Assembly (NCBI GenBank): GCA_038363925.1
Contig: JAQQWL010000007.1
Location: forward strand, 124,001 to 188,000
Source: Apiospora phragmitis
Lineage: Eukaryota; Ascomycota; Sordariomycetes; Amphisphaeriales; Apiosporaceae
Direction: 5' to 3'
DNA: 64,000 bases
Part shown: piece after piece, positions 42,760-53,968 of the stretch
Layout of the letters: every line of letters begins with the position of its first letter
Position numbering within the stretch: the first letter of the stretch is position 1
Translations under genes and position numbers: made by a program
The notes under the pieces: generated by a model
What the model was told of the DNA's origin: nothing
The model's database searches: none
What the model saw: only the letters and a program-made list of their open reading frames with translations

Positions 42760-45700
42760 GGGGGGATTTGTTGCCCAACTGGTCGTGAGCTGCGAGCGCC
42801 TAGCGCTTTGTGTGTCCTGCTCGTGTTGAAGGTACGGCCGTTGTCTATGTGGCTCTTTCATGTGCCTCGCTTCCTTGACGTAACGATCTCATAGGAGGGT
42901 GGTTTCTTGCGGAGTAGCCGCGCCTACCAGGGCAATACCATGATTTGCTGACCCTGGCTATCGCCATGCTTCTGTTCATATGTGATTGTGGGTGGCCCTG
43001 ACCCAAGCGATGGCATCTAGCTAGTAATCAAGAACACCTATTGGTCTATCCCTAAAGGTAATGGTAGGAGAGCCAAGTCGCACCTCTTACTCTTAGACGA
43101 TTGTGTCTGAAAGCAATAGGAGACTTAAAATCGCGACGGCAACTGAATAATCAGTGGCCAGCATACCACAGTGACAGTTTGGTTATCTAAGAAGGGGTCG
43201 GTTCCTAATAACCCTTCCATGGCTTATCGCAGCGTCTGGGCCATCCTCTATATCGCCATGGTTCAAGTTATGCTCTCACTTTCGGGGTAGCTTTCCCTTT
43301 GTTGCCGCTGTCAACTAAGTACCCAAACCCCATGAGACTTGATGCATTCCAACCAGCCAAACTGGGTGGAATCGTCTATTAGTCTCGGTGCTACTGTTCG
43401 CTGGAGCTACATGCCAGTGTGATAGTGAATCTCTCGGTAGCTAGCTCTTAGATATTACACTCTATATCAAGGGCCATTGCTTACACAAATGTTTCGTCAG
43501 CTTTTCGATTCGCCAGTACGCTCATCACGCTGGTACCTGATCCGAGGTAACTACGGGACATACGCTTCCTCGCTTCGGAGCCGCAACGTGTACGTGACAA
43601 CTGGTACCCCCTCTCCCAGAGACTGTTTGTATCAGCGAGCAAGCCCTTGGTGATGTGTGACGAAACCCACAGGTTTAGGCATGTAGGAGGCCGTACTGAA
43701 CACCTGTTGAAACGGACGAGATTAGACGTTTAGATATTAGGCGCAAATATGAGTAGCAAACGGTGAGAGTAAAGAGTCGGAATTAATGGATGTTTATCTA
43801 CTTATATACCAAACAGTGACAGCCCCCCCAGCCCTTGATATAGACTGCTCTTTGATTGTCACTATAGTCGGATTATTTGCTGTCACACGCTCTCGTTGAT
43901 CTTGTATCTTGGAAGAGCTCTCTCAATCTTCAAAGATCCAGCCACTGCAAATATCCCGGGTACAGAGCCCCGATCTAGAAATTGAGATCCCGAAGGCAAA
44001 TATCGAGGCCGCCAACTTCGTATTATTACTCGGCAACGGCAAGCCCGCTGACCCGAGGTTCACCACTGTACCGGACACGCAACAAACTGTCGACTACCTA
44101 CTTCTGTGAGCCCAAGAACAGCTCCCTCCAAGAACGATTGCAGATCCTCACCAACGGCGCCGGCGGCGCCCCTCCCCCTCCCCCCTTCTTGGAGGCTGCC
44201 GCGCTGCACGAGCTTACCCGGCGGCTCCACGGCGGCTCCCTCATTTATCCCAAAACGCACCGCAACAACAGCAGCAGAGTCATTATAGCATCAAATAGTT
44301 GCACCGTGTGCTTATATGTTATGGATACAGAGGTCATTGCGGGTTACTGGCCACCCTCTCAGTTCTGTAATTCATGAACCTCTTGCGTCCTAGTAGTGTG
44401 TGCATCTTTCAACTGACATCTTGCCCGGCGGTAGGAATGCTCGTGGCCTGCCAAGAACGGAGCATCTAATGACTTCTTGAACAAGAATGGCCTTAGTCCT
44501 TGAGATACTTTGATCAAGCAGGATGTTTACTCGTTAAAGTCATTCGGTTAGATCGTCACCGTACGGTTGGTTTAAGGGGAAGGGGCTTCACTATACTAGT
44601 CTATTCATAATAGATTACATCTTTTCCTAATTCGAGCTTGATGCTACTACTGTTGCTTGCTTAGTGGGAATGTTATATTAGCGGAGTCTCTCGACATCAT
44701 GACTAGATTCAGGAAAACGAATATTGCTCGATCCATTCTGTCTTAAAACCTTGATCATGAAGTGATTCGCTCCTATGGGTTGATAGAAGCTTATCACTGG
44801 TAGCCAACACTCTTGAATATATCAAAGCCCATCTCCATTGCTTCTAGCAACTCCATGACTTATACGCAAAAGACTGCTCTCCTGCTTTATCTGGTCATTT
44901 CGCTGTCACATAATACCAGCAACCAGTACTCAACGACAACTTCTCTCAGCTCGCAAAACAATCATATTACGCCGCACCCAAAACACCATCATCATTAAAC
45001 TACTATGGCATCCTTCTTATTTGGCCTGTGCAGCTTCTGTTTTAGCTGGCATTGGGTTACAGCTCCTGCCGATATTGGCACCTTGGACAAGATGGATCGC
45101 CGTTATCGCTGGACGGCCAGCCGCCCTGCCGTAGAAAGCCAGTACCAAAAATTTCTCCAAGCTTTTGCTCAGAACCGCCCCTATTGCCAGTTGGGTTACA
45201 TGTCGCCATGCGAAAGCCGCGATCCTGCGCTCCGTGGCTTAAGCAAGACAAGCAGCTCCGGATGATAATATAGGATCTATTATCCACACTCTCTCCATAC
45301 CGAGCAGTCAGTTGGTCCTATAAAACCCATGGCTTCGCCGCTTTCTACCCGCGAGTGGGATTTTCACATCCTCGGCTGAGCGCATAATATCACTGATGTA
45401 TTCTAGCCTGGCTGGGATACCACACAACCTCTCTACATCCATGCCTGGTGCACCTCAAGGAGGATGGCTAGGACTTGTACAGCGCTTGAAGGCTTCGGGG
45501 ATGAGATGGAAATGTCAGACCATGGTGGTATTTCAAGGATGGGAATTCATATGAAGCATTGATTCATATCCGCAATTGATACTATTCAAAGAGGAAAGGT
45601 TAATCCACCCTGTGTACAGAGACACCCAATGCCTCTTGACTGGTTCGAAGGTAACAATCGACAGACAACTTATTCTAACTAGTGCGGCGAAGAGACGGCG

Positions 45701-46791
45701 CCATGGTTCCTAGGGGCACCAAATTCAGTATTGGCGAGTATGAAAACATGTTTTACCGCTTCCAATCAATTTTCTACATGGCACCCATGGCTCGCACGCG
45801 AAGAGTTTAGAAGGAAGTCCCTTCTCGTCAAGCATGCCCCATCAGCTTGCTTCCGATCCACGTGATAGAGTATGTGTTCGCACTACTAGGCATCGCTAAT
45901 GATGAAGCCGCGAAGTAGGCCACTGAGGAACATCAAACGTTTCTGATCTCATTCGGAGATTTAGTCGGTACCTAAGGTAGGTTGCGCTAAAGTGTGAAGG
46001 TTGCCGCTAAGCCTCAAAACATCGATTAAGAGAACCCAACGGCTTGGTAGGCTTCGGGAGCCGCTTTGACACTTTCGGCACTTTTCTTCTCGAGGAAAAG
46101 TGTAGCGAGGCCTGGAATCCGGCAAAGTCAATTTTATTTTTGACATTGGGATTTTGTGACACATACTCTATGGTGTCTCAGTTGCTGCTTGATGACCGCT
46201 GGTCGTGTTACTGTATACATGGATTATTATAGCATGTGTGGATGCAGATCCCAAAGCTTGGCGTGCATGGTGCGCTTCGTGCTTCGTGCCCCGTGTGTTC
46301 CCCTGGCACGAGTCGAGTCATCACGCCAAGGATGGCTGACTCTGGCCGGTCTAATTGGATAGGAGGACCTGTGGCACGTGGGAACGCTGCCAGGAACCGA
46401 GTCGCCGTGACCCAACGCGCGTCATTTGATCAACTGTCATGCATGCACATGCATTCCGCTTTCAGCAGCCAGCAGCCAGAAGATCCGGGGCGATCCGCCC
46501 AGTTGCATTTGCTTTACTTACCTAGACCACGGTCTTCCACTCTCTAACCTTATTATATCTACCGATGGATCCTTTCTATTCTTTTCTTGGTTTGGTTTGA
46601 TGGTTCATTTTGGCCAAGCCGCGGAGCCTGCCTATCGATTGCCGTCTTAAGTGTCCGTCCGTCTTTAATCTAACGTCCCATCCCCTTTCCTGCCCCATAC
46701 ATTTGTTCCCCATCCCATCTAGACCGACCTTTCCGGCTGTCTTCTAGATACATACCTTCTTTTCTTTGATCTAAAACCGGCATCGCTTACT
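42760..46791. other. 4 kb gene-poor region
   Basis: No gene can be supported with confidence. A more GC-rich patch (about 43970-44280) holds short overlapping frames with Pro and Ala runs that could be an old coding relic. A small frame at 45005-45265 is listed separately. The rest has balanced to AT-leaning composition without repeats. Confidence 0.45.
45005..45265 (+). CDS. Possible small secreted protein (weak)
   Basis: An 86-codon frame with a good start context (ACTATGG). The first 20 or so residues are hydrophobic (FLFGLCSFCFSWHWVTA) and could be a signal peptide with cleavage near Ala-21. The rest is polar with three Cys. No family is recognised and there is no splicing evidence. It stands alone in a gene-poor stretch, so chance is a real possibility. 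Confidence 0.2.
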   Translation: MASFLFGLCSFCFSWHWVTAPADIGTLDKMDRRYRWTASRPAVESQYQKFLQAFAQNRPYCQLGYMSPCESRDPALRGLSKTSSSG

Positions 46792-47446
46792 ATGAGACTA
46801 TTCTCTCTTTTCCTCCTACTAGCAGCCACCCTCGCGGCGGCGAAACCCACCGTCTACTTCATCCGCCACGGCGAGAAGCCCAAAAAGGGCGACGGCCTTA
46901 GCGCCGATGGCGTGAAACGCGCGCAGTGCCTCCGCGGCGTCTTCGGTGTCGCATCCGACTACAACATCACCCATGTCATGGCGCAAAGGCCCAAAAAGAG
47001 TAGGTGGTGCACTGGACGAAATGCATTTGTTTTTGTTTCCTTCCCCAGCTGACACGTCATATAGACGGGAAACAAAAAAGACCCTATGATACCGTGAAAC
47101 CCCTAGCAAAGGATATGGATCTCGACGTCGATACATCCTGCAAGCGCGACGACATAGACTGCGTCGTGGATGTCATCGAAAACTACAAGGGGGGTGGAAA
47201 TATTCTCATCTGGTAGGTCTCTCCCCAGCTATGCATCGTTGGTCGCCATCTGGAGACGCTAACCGCGCAACGCAACGCACACACAGCTGGGAGCACAAGC
47301 GACTCAAAGACGTGGCCAAGGCGTTGGGCGTCAGGAGGTTCAAGAAGTACCCAGACAAGGCCTTCAACTTGATATACGAGGTGCCCCCGACGTACAAGAA
47401 GGTCGAGGCCATCACGTCGGAGAACTGTCGAGGCCTAGATAAGTGA
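46792..47446 (+). CDS. Secreted histidine phosphatase (phosphoglycerate-mutase-like)
   Basis: Exons 46792-46999, 47065-47212 and 47287-47446 give 171 residues; introns are 65 and 74 nt (GTAGGT donors, TAG and CAG acceptors). Residues 1-18 form a signal peptide (LFSLFLLLAATLAAA). The catalytic motif RHGEKP follows at once (VYFIRHGEKPKKGDGLSADG), and THVMAQRPKKNGKQKRPYDT crosses the first splice. The second conserved His lies in GGGNILICWEHKRLKDVA, formed across the second splice. The family removes phosphate through a phospho-histidine intermediate. Its substrate is unknown. At 171 residues it is a short member. It is convergent with an LPMO gene, 220 bp apart. Confidence 0.85.
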
Positions 47447-47666
47447 TATCCCTAATTACCTAGACGACAACCGCTATGCGGGCGTTACATCGATATTTGA
47501 TTTATTGGCCGGCAATACCCCCTGCAACCCCCTATAATTAGACTTCTATAAGAAAAATATACAGACAGACAGATACACACTGTCATCCACCACGGCTCTC
47601 TCGGCTACGGTCTCTGTTGCACCGGAGCATTTGATGCCCTCGTCACATTCCATCCGCAGGAACATA

Positions 47667-48631
47667 TCAACACTTCACCACTGCCGGCCCGGGTGCGGTG
47701 TAGCTCGTGGGCACGGGGTAGTAGATGTTGATCATGATGCCCGGGTCCGTCGCCTTGTATACGCCAGGGATGGACACCCCGCTGAAAGTCTTGGTGCCGC
47801 TTCCCGTGACGGTGAGCTGGCCGCAACTGCGTCGGCTTGTTAGTCAGGGGCGTGCGTCCCCGAGCTCAAAGATAGGAAACTTCCGGGCAAAAGGAAGGAA
47901 GGCCACAGTACAGTAAAAGGGGAAAAGATATCAACAGAGATGGAAAAAGGGGAGAGGGAAGATAAGGCGTACGCGATGTAGAACTGCGCACCCCCGGCGC
48001 TGCCGGCCGAGTGCAGAGCGATGTGCTCGACCCGGATGAGGTAGTCGCCGGGCGCGAGGCACTGCGGAATCGTGACGGTGACGTCGCGCAAGCCCTGGCT
48101 CGGCCACGTGAGGCCCGCGGCCGAGATCTGGGGCCCCTGGGAGAAGATCTTGAACCAGACGGCGCCCGACCCGTCGAAGGAGGCGGCCGTCTCACCCTGG
48201 GGCACCTTGGCCATGTAGAACTGCAGCGTGCCCGGATGCGAGATGGAGGCGTCGGCGACGAAGCCGACTTTCGAGCCCGCAGCCACGGCGCCCATGGTCT
48301 GCGCGCCCTCGCTGCCGGGCGCGAGCTGGTAGCAGCGCAGTTGTGTTGAGGAGACGTCCGTGACGGGGCCGTTGGATTGGTAGTTGGTCGTCTTGCGGAC
48401 GTACTGCCAGTCCTGCGTCGTGGCGCCGTTGGCGATGAGGCGGGGGAACTTGTCTGGTTATCGGGGATATTAGGTTCTTCTTCTTGGTTGTAGACAGATA
48501 TACATGGAAAGTTGATTCGATAAATAGATGGATATATATCTTGTTGCATCGAGAGTAATAAAAGAAGGATACTCACAGTGCCCATGCACTGCGGAAGCAA
48601 GTGCAAGCAATACGACAGCGGCGGTTTTCAT
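47667..48631 (-). CDS. AA9 lytic polysaccharide monooxygenase, single domain
   Basis: Exons 48631-48577, 48453-47973 and 47826-47667 give 231 residues; the first splice falls between the codons for mature His-1 and Lys-3 (GTGAGT donor, CCAG acceptor). The signal peptide is [17 protein letters not shown], so the mature chain begins with His-18, the N-terminal copper ligand: [11 protein letters not shown]. The second copper His is in [20 protein letters not shown], and the Gln-x-Tyr (QFY) provides the axial Tyr. Cys residues in [12 protein letters not shown] and ACGQLTVTG fit the usual disulfide. The end is [20 protein letters not shown]. There is no CBM. The enzyme cleaves cellulose or related glucans oxidatively outside the cell. 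Confidence 0.95.
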
Positions 48632-50056
48632 GGTTATTACTGAATAGGCCGATACTACAGCTCTGCCGGTGTGGGGACGGTGAAGTGTGCCACTATTTTC
48701 GGGAAAGTATAGTGACTCAAGTTCAAGCAAAGTATTTGTTTGTCCAACTTCAAAGAGCACACACGACGTGGGAAGCTGGTGGGCGTCCCGGCTTATATAT
48801 ATCTACATCTTCCATACTATGGGTCGGGAAATACAGGAACATATCGGAGTTTGGGAACTACCTGGCACCTCTACGAATACATATGTGGCCAATTAACTCC
48901 CGGGACACCGATCAGTATCTATCTTTAAAGGGGTGAGCACTTGCCCGGCTAAAATGAGCACCGGGTATTCAGCCTCCGTTCGAATACAAAGGTGCACACA
49001 GTACTAGTACGCTGGCCACTCAAGTGTGAGCTTCTCGATTGCTGTCATATATCAGGGGCATCCTAGAAACGACAAGCAAAGTGATAGTAGTAGTTCTACC
49101 CCGTGGGGGAAACTCCCCTCTCCACTTGCAATACTACCTACCTACTCTGGAAAGTATGCAATTATATTTAGCTATCTCGAGCCGGGCAGAGGGAGAGAAC
49201 CAGCAGCAACTGCCGCTGCGGTCCCGTACTACTTACTTGCCGGGGACTCATCCCTGTTTAAAGAAGACCAAGGGGTCATAATAGGAGACCAGACGTTTGT
49301 TCCTGCACTATTCAAGTTCTCGATGTTATCAACTGGACTAAAGCAGGAGCCGCTCTCAAATTGGGTAACGAATGGGATGTTTTATGTACTTACCTAAAAT
49401 GTATTTCCTCTTACCTTGGACGGTGAGTGCCAATGATAGAATGGTCGGTGGGGGACCAACTGCAGCTCCGCAGGTTCGCACGTAACTGTGTCTCTCTCCC
49501 TACAGCGTGCTCTCGACTACAGGAAGTACGCATGTTCGCAGATCGTCAGTGTGTCATTCGAGTGCAGAACAGCATGTGCCGCCTCTAATACATACGAGTG
49601 GCCCAGTGTCATCCCTCAGAGCCAGAACTAACATCCGTGATGTGATGAAGTCATCGAAAGACTCTGCTTGAAGAAGGGATTACTTGCTTCTCTTGATCCA
49701 TGTCCGAAATTACAATCCCTTGTGAGTCTGTTCGTGCTCGTATCCGTCATCATGTCATGGTTGCGACCTTTGGCAGTGCGCGGCTCTACTTTGGGCCCCG
49801 CGGCGTCAAGGGGCCTCCCCGGCGCCGGCCAGATCGACTGGTTCAACGTGTAGTGACAAAATGAGAGCACACGACTGCCAATGGTTCCTCTGGGACACAC
49901 CGTTCCATACCCCATTCATCGCAGACCGACGACCCGGAGTCCGCATCAATCCGGTCTCTCCCACCGGCGTTGTCCACAAGAAAATATTCCTCAAGAAGAG
50001 TAAACGCAGTATTCCCATCATTAAAGCATTGCGAATCTAGGAACTTACCGGAAGAA
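48632..50056. other. Intergenic, no gene seen
   Basis: The LPMO promoter lies at the left. A few more GC-rich patches (near 49730-49850) have short frames without recognisable content. This is where the accessory, relic-rich part of the window begins. Confidence 0.4.
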
Positions 50057-50470
50057 TGCCGCTACCCGAAGAAATTATTGCTTAGGCTGAGAGGGAGGTT
50101 ATAGAGGCGTTAGAATACCAGGCAAAGGAAACAATCATTCGGGAAGTGGCGAAGATTCAGCAGTACTATGTGGATGACAATGGAGCTAGACGTGATAAAA
50201 ACTTCCCAGTCAATCCGGATCGTCCCAAACAAGCCCGTGAGAATCCAGTGGAACGAGGTAACCCGGCCTGTGGGATCACCAAGAGGGGCAGCTGGGAAGC
50301 GGCCACCTTGGAAACGCCTATGTCGTCACGGGGGACCAGTTGCAACGCTATCTGGCGCGCGACACGGCTATGGCCTTGAACATGGTCGGGTTTAAACTTT
50401 AGGGCGTGGAGGGGAACCACGCGATCAAGACCAAGATGGACGAGACGATGGCAGCAGCTCCAGCAGCATA
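50057..50470 (+). pseudogene. Broken coding relic, family not recognised
   Basis: Two plus-strand frames look like pieces of one protein. The first (about 50057-50250) reads PLPEEIIA, a stop, then AEREVIEALEYQAKETIIRE and IQQYYVDDNGARRDKNFPVN. The second frame (about 50300-50400) reads VVTGDQLQRYLARDTAMALN, then a stop and EGNHAIKTKMDETMAAAPAA. The helical, soluble composition and the frame switch with in-frame stops suggest a decayed gene. I cannot name the family. Confidence 0.35.
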
Positions 50471-50814
50471 GCCGGGACGCGACGCATTATGGGTCAAGGT
50501 GTGTTCCGGATCCCACAGCGAGGAGCAAGCTCGGGTGATGAGTGGCAGATTTATGGAGTGAGTCGAATGAAGTGTTCTAGAGAAAAAGAGATTGCTAATA
50601 TGTTATTTATATCAAATATTATATTTTCTTACTTACTGGCAGATAGAAGAGTCTTTATCCAGTCCACTTGTGTTGTGCTATTCGTTTAGAAGTGCAAACC
50701 ACGCCATCACGGTGGCAGTTCGACCTGATGTTGTGGATAAGCAGCTTGCAGCTGGTTTTCTAGTGGGGCTGGCATTGTTCCTATATTGACTAGCATAAGT
50801 GGCCAGTTCTCCAA

Positions 50815-50923
50815 GGCGCTTTGGCGGAGTGGTTAACGCGATGCCCTGCTATGTATTTCCTTAGGATCCGTAACAGGTTAGGCATTTCCTTCGGGAGCGC
50901 AGGTTCGAATCCTGCAGGCGTCG
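50815..50923 (+). tRNA. tRNA-Ser (anticodon GCT) with a 28-nt intron
   Basis: The cloverleaf is complete. The acceptor stem GGCGCTT pairs with AGGCGTC (two G-U pairs) and the discriminator is G at 50923. The D arm is GCG-GAGTGGTTAA-CGC. The anticodon stem is ATGCC/GGCAT with loop CTGCTA-A and anticodon GCT at 50848-50850. The intron is 50852-50879, in the canonical place one base 3' of the anticodon. The long variable arm (TCC-TTCG-GGA) marks a class II tRNA-Ser. The T arm is GCAGG-TTCGAAT-CCTGC. A T7 run at 50925-50931 follows as the Pol III terminator. Box A (TGGCGGAGTGG) and box B (GGTTCGAATCC) are intact. Confidence 0.95.
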
Positions 50924-50924
50924 A

Positions 50925-50931
50925 TTTTTTT
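50925..50931 (+). terminator. RNA polymerase III terminator of tRNA-Ser
   Basis: Seven T residues directly after the tRNA 3' end. Confidence 0.85.
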
Positions 50932-50936
50932 GACTT

Positions 50937-51190
50937 GTATTCAGCCAGAAACATTCTTTTTTAAACGGTTTACTAAGATTTGTTTTATTCAATGCCTCAT
51001 ATTTTCTTTTCTTTTTGCACTGTCCATTAAGACCCGAGCTTGGCGTGCCATTCTGTTCGAGGTAGCGCTAATTTTCTGCCTATACTTTTCGTTTTCGTAT
51101 TATTTCGAGTCGGTCCAGTAGGTGAGCACTTCGTGTATTGATCTACTCCCGCCGCTACCCAGGTGGCTGCCCAGTCTAGGACTATCGCCA
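50937..51190 (+). repeat. Dispersed repeat A, copy 1 (uninterrupted)
   Basis: Blocks of this stretch recur in the same order at 55985-56026, 57890-57951 and 59866-59976. The matching blocks include CGGTTTACTAAG, CAATGCCTCATATTTTC, CGAGCTTGG, TGCCATTCTGTTCGAG and GGTGAGCACTTCGTGTAT. Copy 1 starts only a few bases after the Pol III terminator of tRNA-Ser. It has no coding content. It could be a solo LTR, a SINE-like unit or part of a larger duplication; the true ends cannot be set from two copies. Confidence 0.7.
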
Positions 51191-52078
51191 TATTGAAACT
51201 GTTCCTCGGCCACTCATTATCGTCTGGCTCGGGCGGCTTCGACCCGTACGCCGTGCGTGGCGACCTAGAGACCTTTAAGCTCGTCTTTCCTTCCGCGCCG
51301 CAGCGCGGGGTCGAATTTGGGATCGCACGACCACAACGGCTACGGGTACATCACCTGGCGCCACGACGCCAGCAAGGCGGCCCCAAAGCCCGGAGCGGCA
51401 AGCGGAACCCCGAAGTCTACGAATACCTCAGTAACGCCTAAGCGCCCGGGGCTGCGCACCGGCCGCACCCCCTAGTGCACCGATCTCGTATCGCACGCGG
51501 GGCGCGGGAACGTAGGTAATGGTAAGGTAACCTCCTGGAGAGCCAGCAACTACTTATCGACGAAAAAGAACAGCGAGGAGCTGGCTACTCTGCTGTTCCA
51601 TCTCGGCTGCGAGTCGATGCTGGGCGTCCCACGGCAGCATGGCTTCGAACCGAATCCGGTGGCTTACGGCTTGCGCCTCCGCTGGAAAGACTGGCCAGTG
51701 AACACGCATATGAAGGCCAATATCCGTCGGCGTCCGTGGTTGGTAATATGATGGATCCACTGAAGGGTCGTTTGCCCAGCCATCCGGCGGAACATATTGT
51801 GTGCTTACTTGGCTTCGCAAGCAGAGGGGCCCAAGTGCGTTTTTCTGTTCCGCCGGGCCACCGGCCCAAGAGCATTATCAACCAGATATCCGTTTGTAAT
51901 ACATGTTCCAGCTACACAACGACTCATAGTAAAAACCTGTCTCTGTCTCTAGCTTTGTTATTATTTTCCATAATCGTCAGGTCTAACCTGCTCACTTTAT
52001 CCCCCACCTCTCCAACATCCGCACCACACGGCTCGTCAACCCGCTCATCCCATCACTTACGCATCTCTCGGAGTTAAC
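51191..52078. other. Intergenic with a GC-rich, possibly relic coding patch
   Basis: A GC-rich patch at 51225-51480 reads GYITWRHDASKAAPKPGAAS in one frame, suggesting an old basic, Ala/Pro-rich protein tail, but no family is recognised. The rest, up to the MFS relic, shows only short frames and a CT/CA-rich leader-like stretch before 52079. Confidence 0.35.
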
Positions 52079-53316
52079 ATGGAATCTGCCGGTAGCTTAC
52101 GCCAGCCAAGCGATGGCAAAGAAAGGACGGGTTTCGATACCACTTTGCCAGAGCCCAGCGACAAAGGCCGGTCTATACGCGGGTTTCGCTGGATCATCAT
52201 ATGCATTTCGATCTATCTGACTTGTGCACTGTACGGCCTTGACACCACCATCGCCGCCGATATCCAAGGCCCGGTCATTGCCGACCTCGGACACGTAGAA
52301 CGCCCTCATCGTCGGGCGCGTCATTGCCGGCGCCGGCGGCTCGGGCATCTACCTCGGCATGGGACTCGGCGAGCACCATCGCCACGTTCGTCGTATTCGG
52401 CGTCCTCTTGGTCCTGTACGTGTTGCAGCAGTACTTCGCCATCGGGACCAGTCCGGAGCGCCGGCTCTTTCCGGGGCACCTCCTGCGGGATCGGACACAG
52501 GTGCTTCTTTGCGTCGTGACGGCGGCCGGGACCACATCGCTCTTTGTTGTCGTCTATTACATCCCTATATACTTCCAGGTAAGTTCAGTGATGCGATGAT
52601 TGTACGAATACTCATCTCCGGTTCTTCTTCCCGGCTTGCAAGTACTGACCGTGCTTTCGCTCTATAGTTCGTCAACAACGACGAAAGCCCTCATGGCCGC
52701 CGTCCGCCTCCTCCCCTTCGTCGTCATCGCCATCGCCGTTGACCTCGTCTCGGGCACCTTCCTCCACTTCCTCCAAGTCTACATGGCCCTCTATCTCCTC
52801 GCCAGCCTCTTCATCGTCGTCGGCGGCGGTCCCCTGGTCGTCTTCCTGGACCCGGCCACCTCGACCGCCACCATTTACGGCCTCACCGTCCTCCTCGCCG
52901 TCGGCGCCGGCTTGTCCATGACGATGGGCTACACCATCGCGACACTGACCCTCGAGGCCCGGCACGTTGCCGCGGGGCTGAACTTGCAGAACGTCGCCCA
53001 GCTCGGGGGCCAGGTCATCGCCCTCGGCGTTGCGGGACAGATCTACCAGTCGACCGGCCTGCGGAACCTGAACGCGGCCCTCGCCGGGCAAGGGGTTTCC
53101 AGCGAGGAGATCCGTGGCGCTATGGCGGGGACGCAGAGCGCCCTGTTCGATAGACTGGAGGAGGGCCCGCTGCGCGAGAGGGCCATCGTGGCCATCACCG
53201 ACGCCATGCAGATGACCATGGTGTTGGTGCCCGTGTCCGGGGCCGTGCTGGTGCTGGCGGCGTTGTGTATGAAGCGGGAGAGGCTCTTCGCGGATGCCGT
53301 CGTTGTCGGTGCTTGA
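52079..53316 (+). pseudogene. DHA2-type MFS drug/toxin efflux pump, internally deleted
   Basis: The N-terminus is well formed: a polar head, then FRWIIICISIYLTCALYGLD (helix 1) and TTIAADIQGPVIADLGHVE. The frame then jumps to IVGRVIAGAGGSGIYLGMG, which is helix 4 of the family, so helices 2-3 are missing. A further jump reaches IATFVVFGVLLVLYVLQQYF in another frame and TSLFVVVYYIPIYFQ. An 87-nt intron-like gap (52579-52665, GTAAGT to ATAG) precedes FVNND, and a one-base shift then leads to ALMAAVRLLPFVVIAIAVDL and an intact C-terminal third ending at 53316. DHA2 pumps have 14 helices and about 550 residues. This copy lacks several helices, so it should be non-functional. Such pumps often sit in secondary-metabolite clusters. 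Confidence 0.75.
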
Positions 53317-53330
53317 AGTTTCTTTCGTTG

Positions 53331-53500
53331 TGCCAGTGCTCTTCTTTGTTGTGACGGTGGCCGGCACCACCAGGCTCTTAGTCGTCGTATATTACATCCT
53401 CACCTACTTCCAGGTCAACATTATGCCTTTTTGCAAATTAGAAAGGCTTTGAACTGACTATTGCGCCATCTAATCCTCATCAACAACGACAGATCCTTCG
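53331..53500 (+). pseudogene. Fragment of a second MFS copy
   Basis: The bases at 53336-53415 repeat 52502-52582 of the pump relic with about 80% identity (both encode a VVTVAGTT/R-L-VVVYYI-YFQ segment followed by a GT). A shorter trace of the next exon (CATCAACAACGACAG) follows near 53478. The similarity level suggests an old tandem duplicate, not a recent copying event. Confidence 0.6.
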
Positions 53501-53968
53501 TTATCGGTATCTTCTTGGGCTCGCGCAGGATCGGAAGCCAAGGAATATGACGATACCCTACCCTCATGGGGCCCAGCTTCTTTTGTAAATAACAGATTGT
53601 CATCATTTAATCACACCCTCGGCCGCTCCAGCACGAGCAATACCAACAAGACCATTCGCACGTGCAGCATGCTCGACTATCACAGCACCCGTAACACCTG
53701 ATAAGACCGTATCAACGTAGCAACTCATATGGCAACGCCGTCAGATCGACGGTTAGTCAGTGGCAAGTAACGCCCTCCATTGGACAGCTGCCGTCAGGTC
53801 AGTTGTCATATGTGCCTGTTAGTTCTTCGGTACTTTTGGTGGCGATGAGATAGCTGGTGACGACATAGCTGGCGACCGAATAATTAATGACATGTAGGTA
53901 GTGATATGTGATGTTTATCTTTTCATATGATGCCTCCAAACTTATATAAACAGCCAGAAGAGTCTGCA
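53501..53968. other. Intergenic between the MFS and regulator relics
   Basis: No gene is seen; the two relics are convergent across this stretch. Confidence 0.4.
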
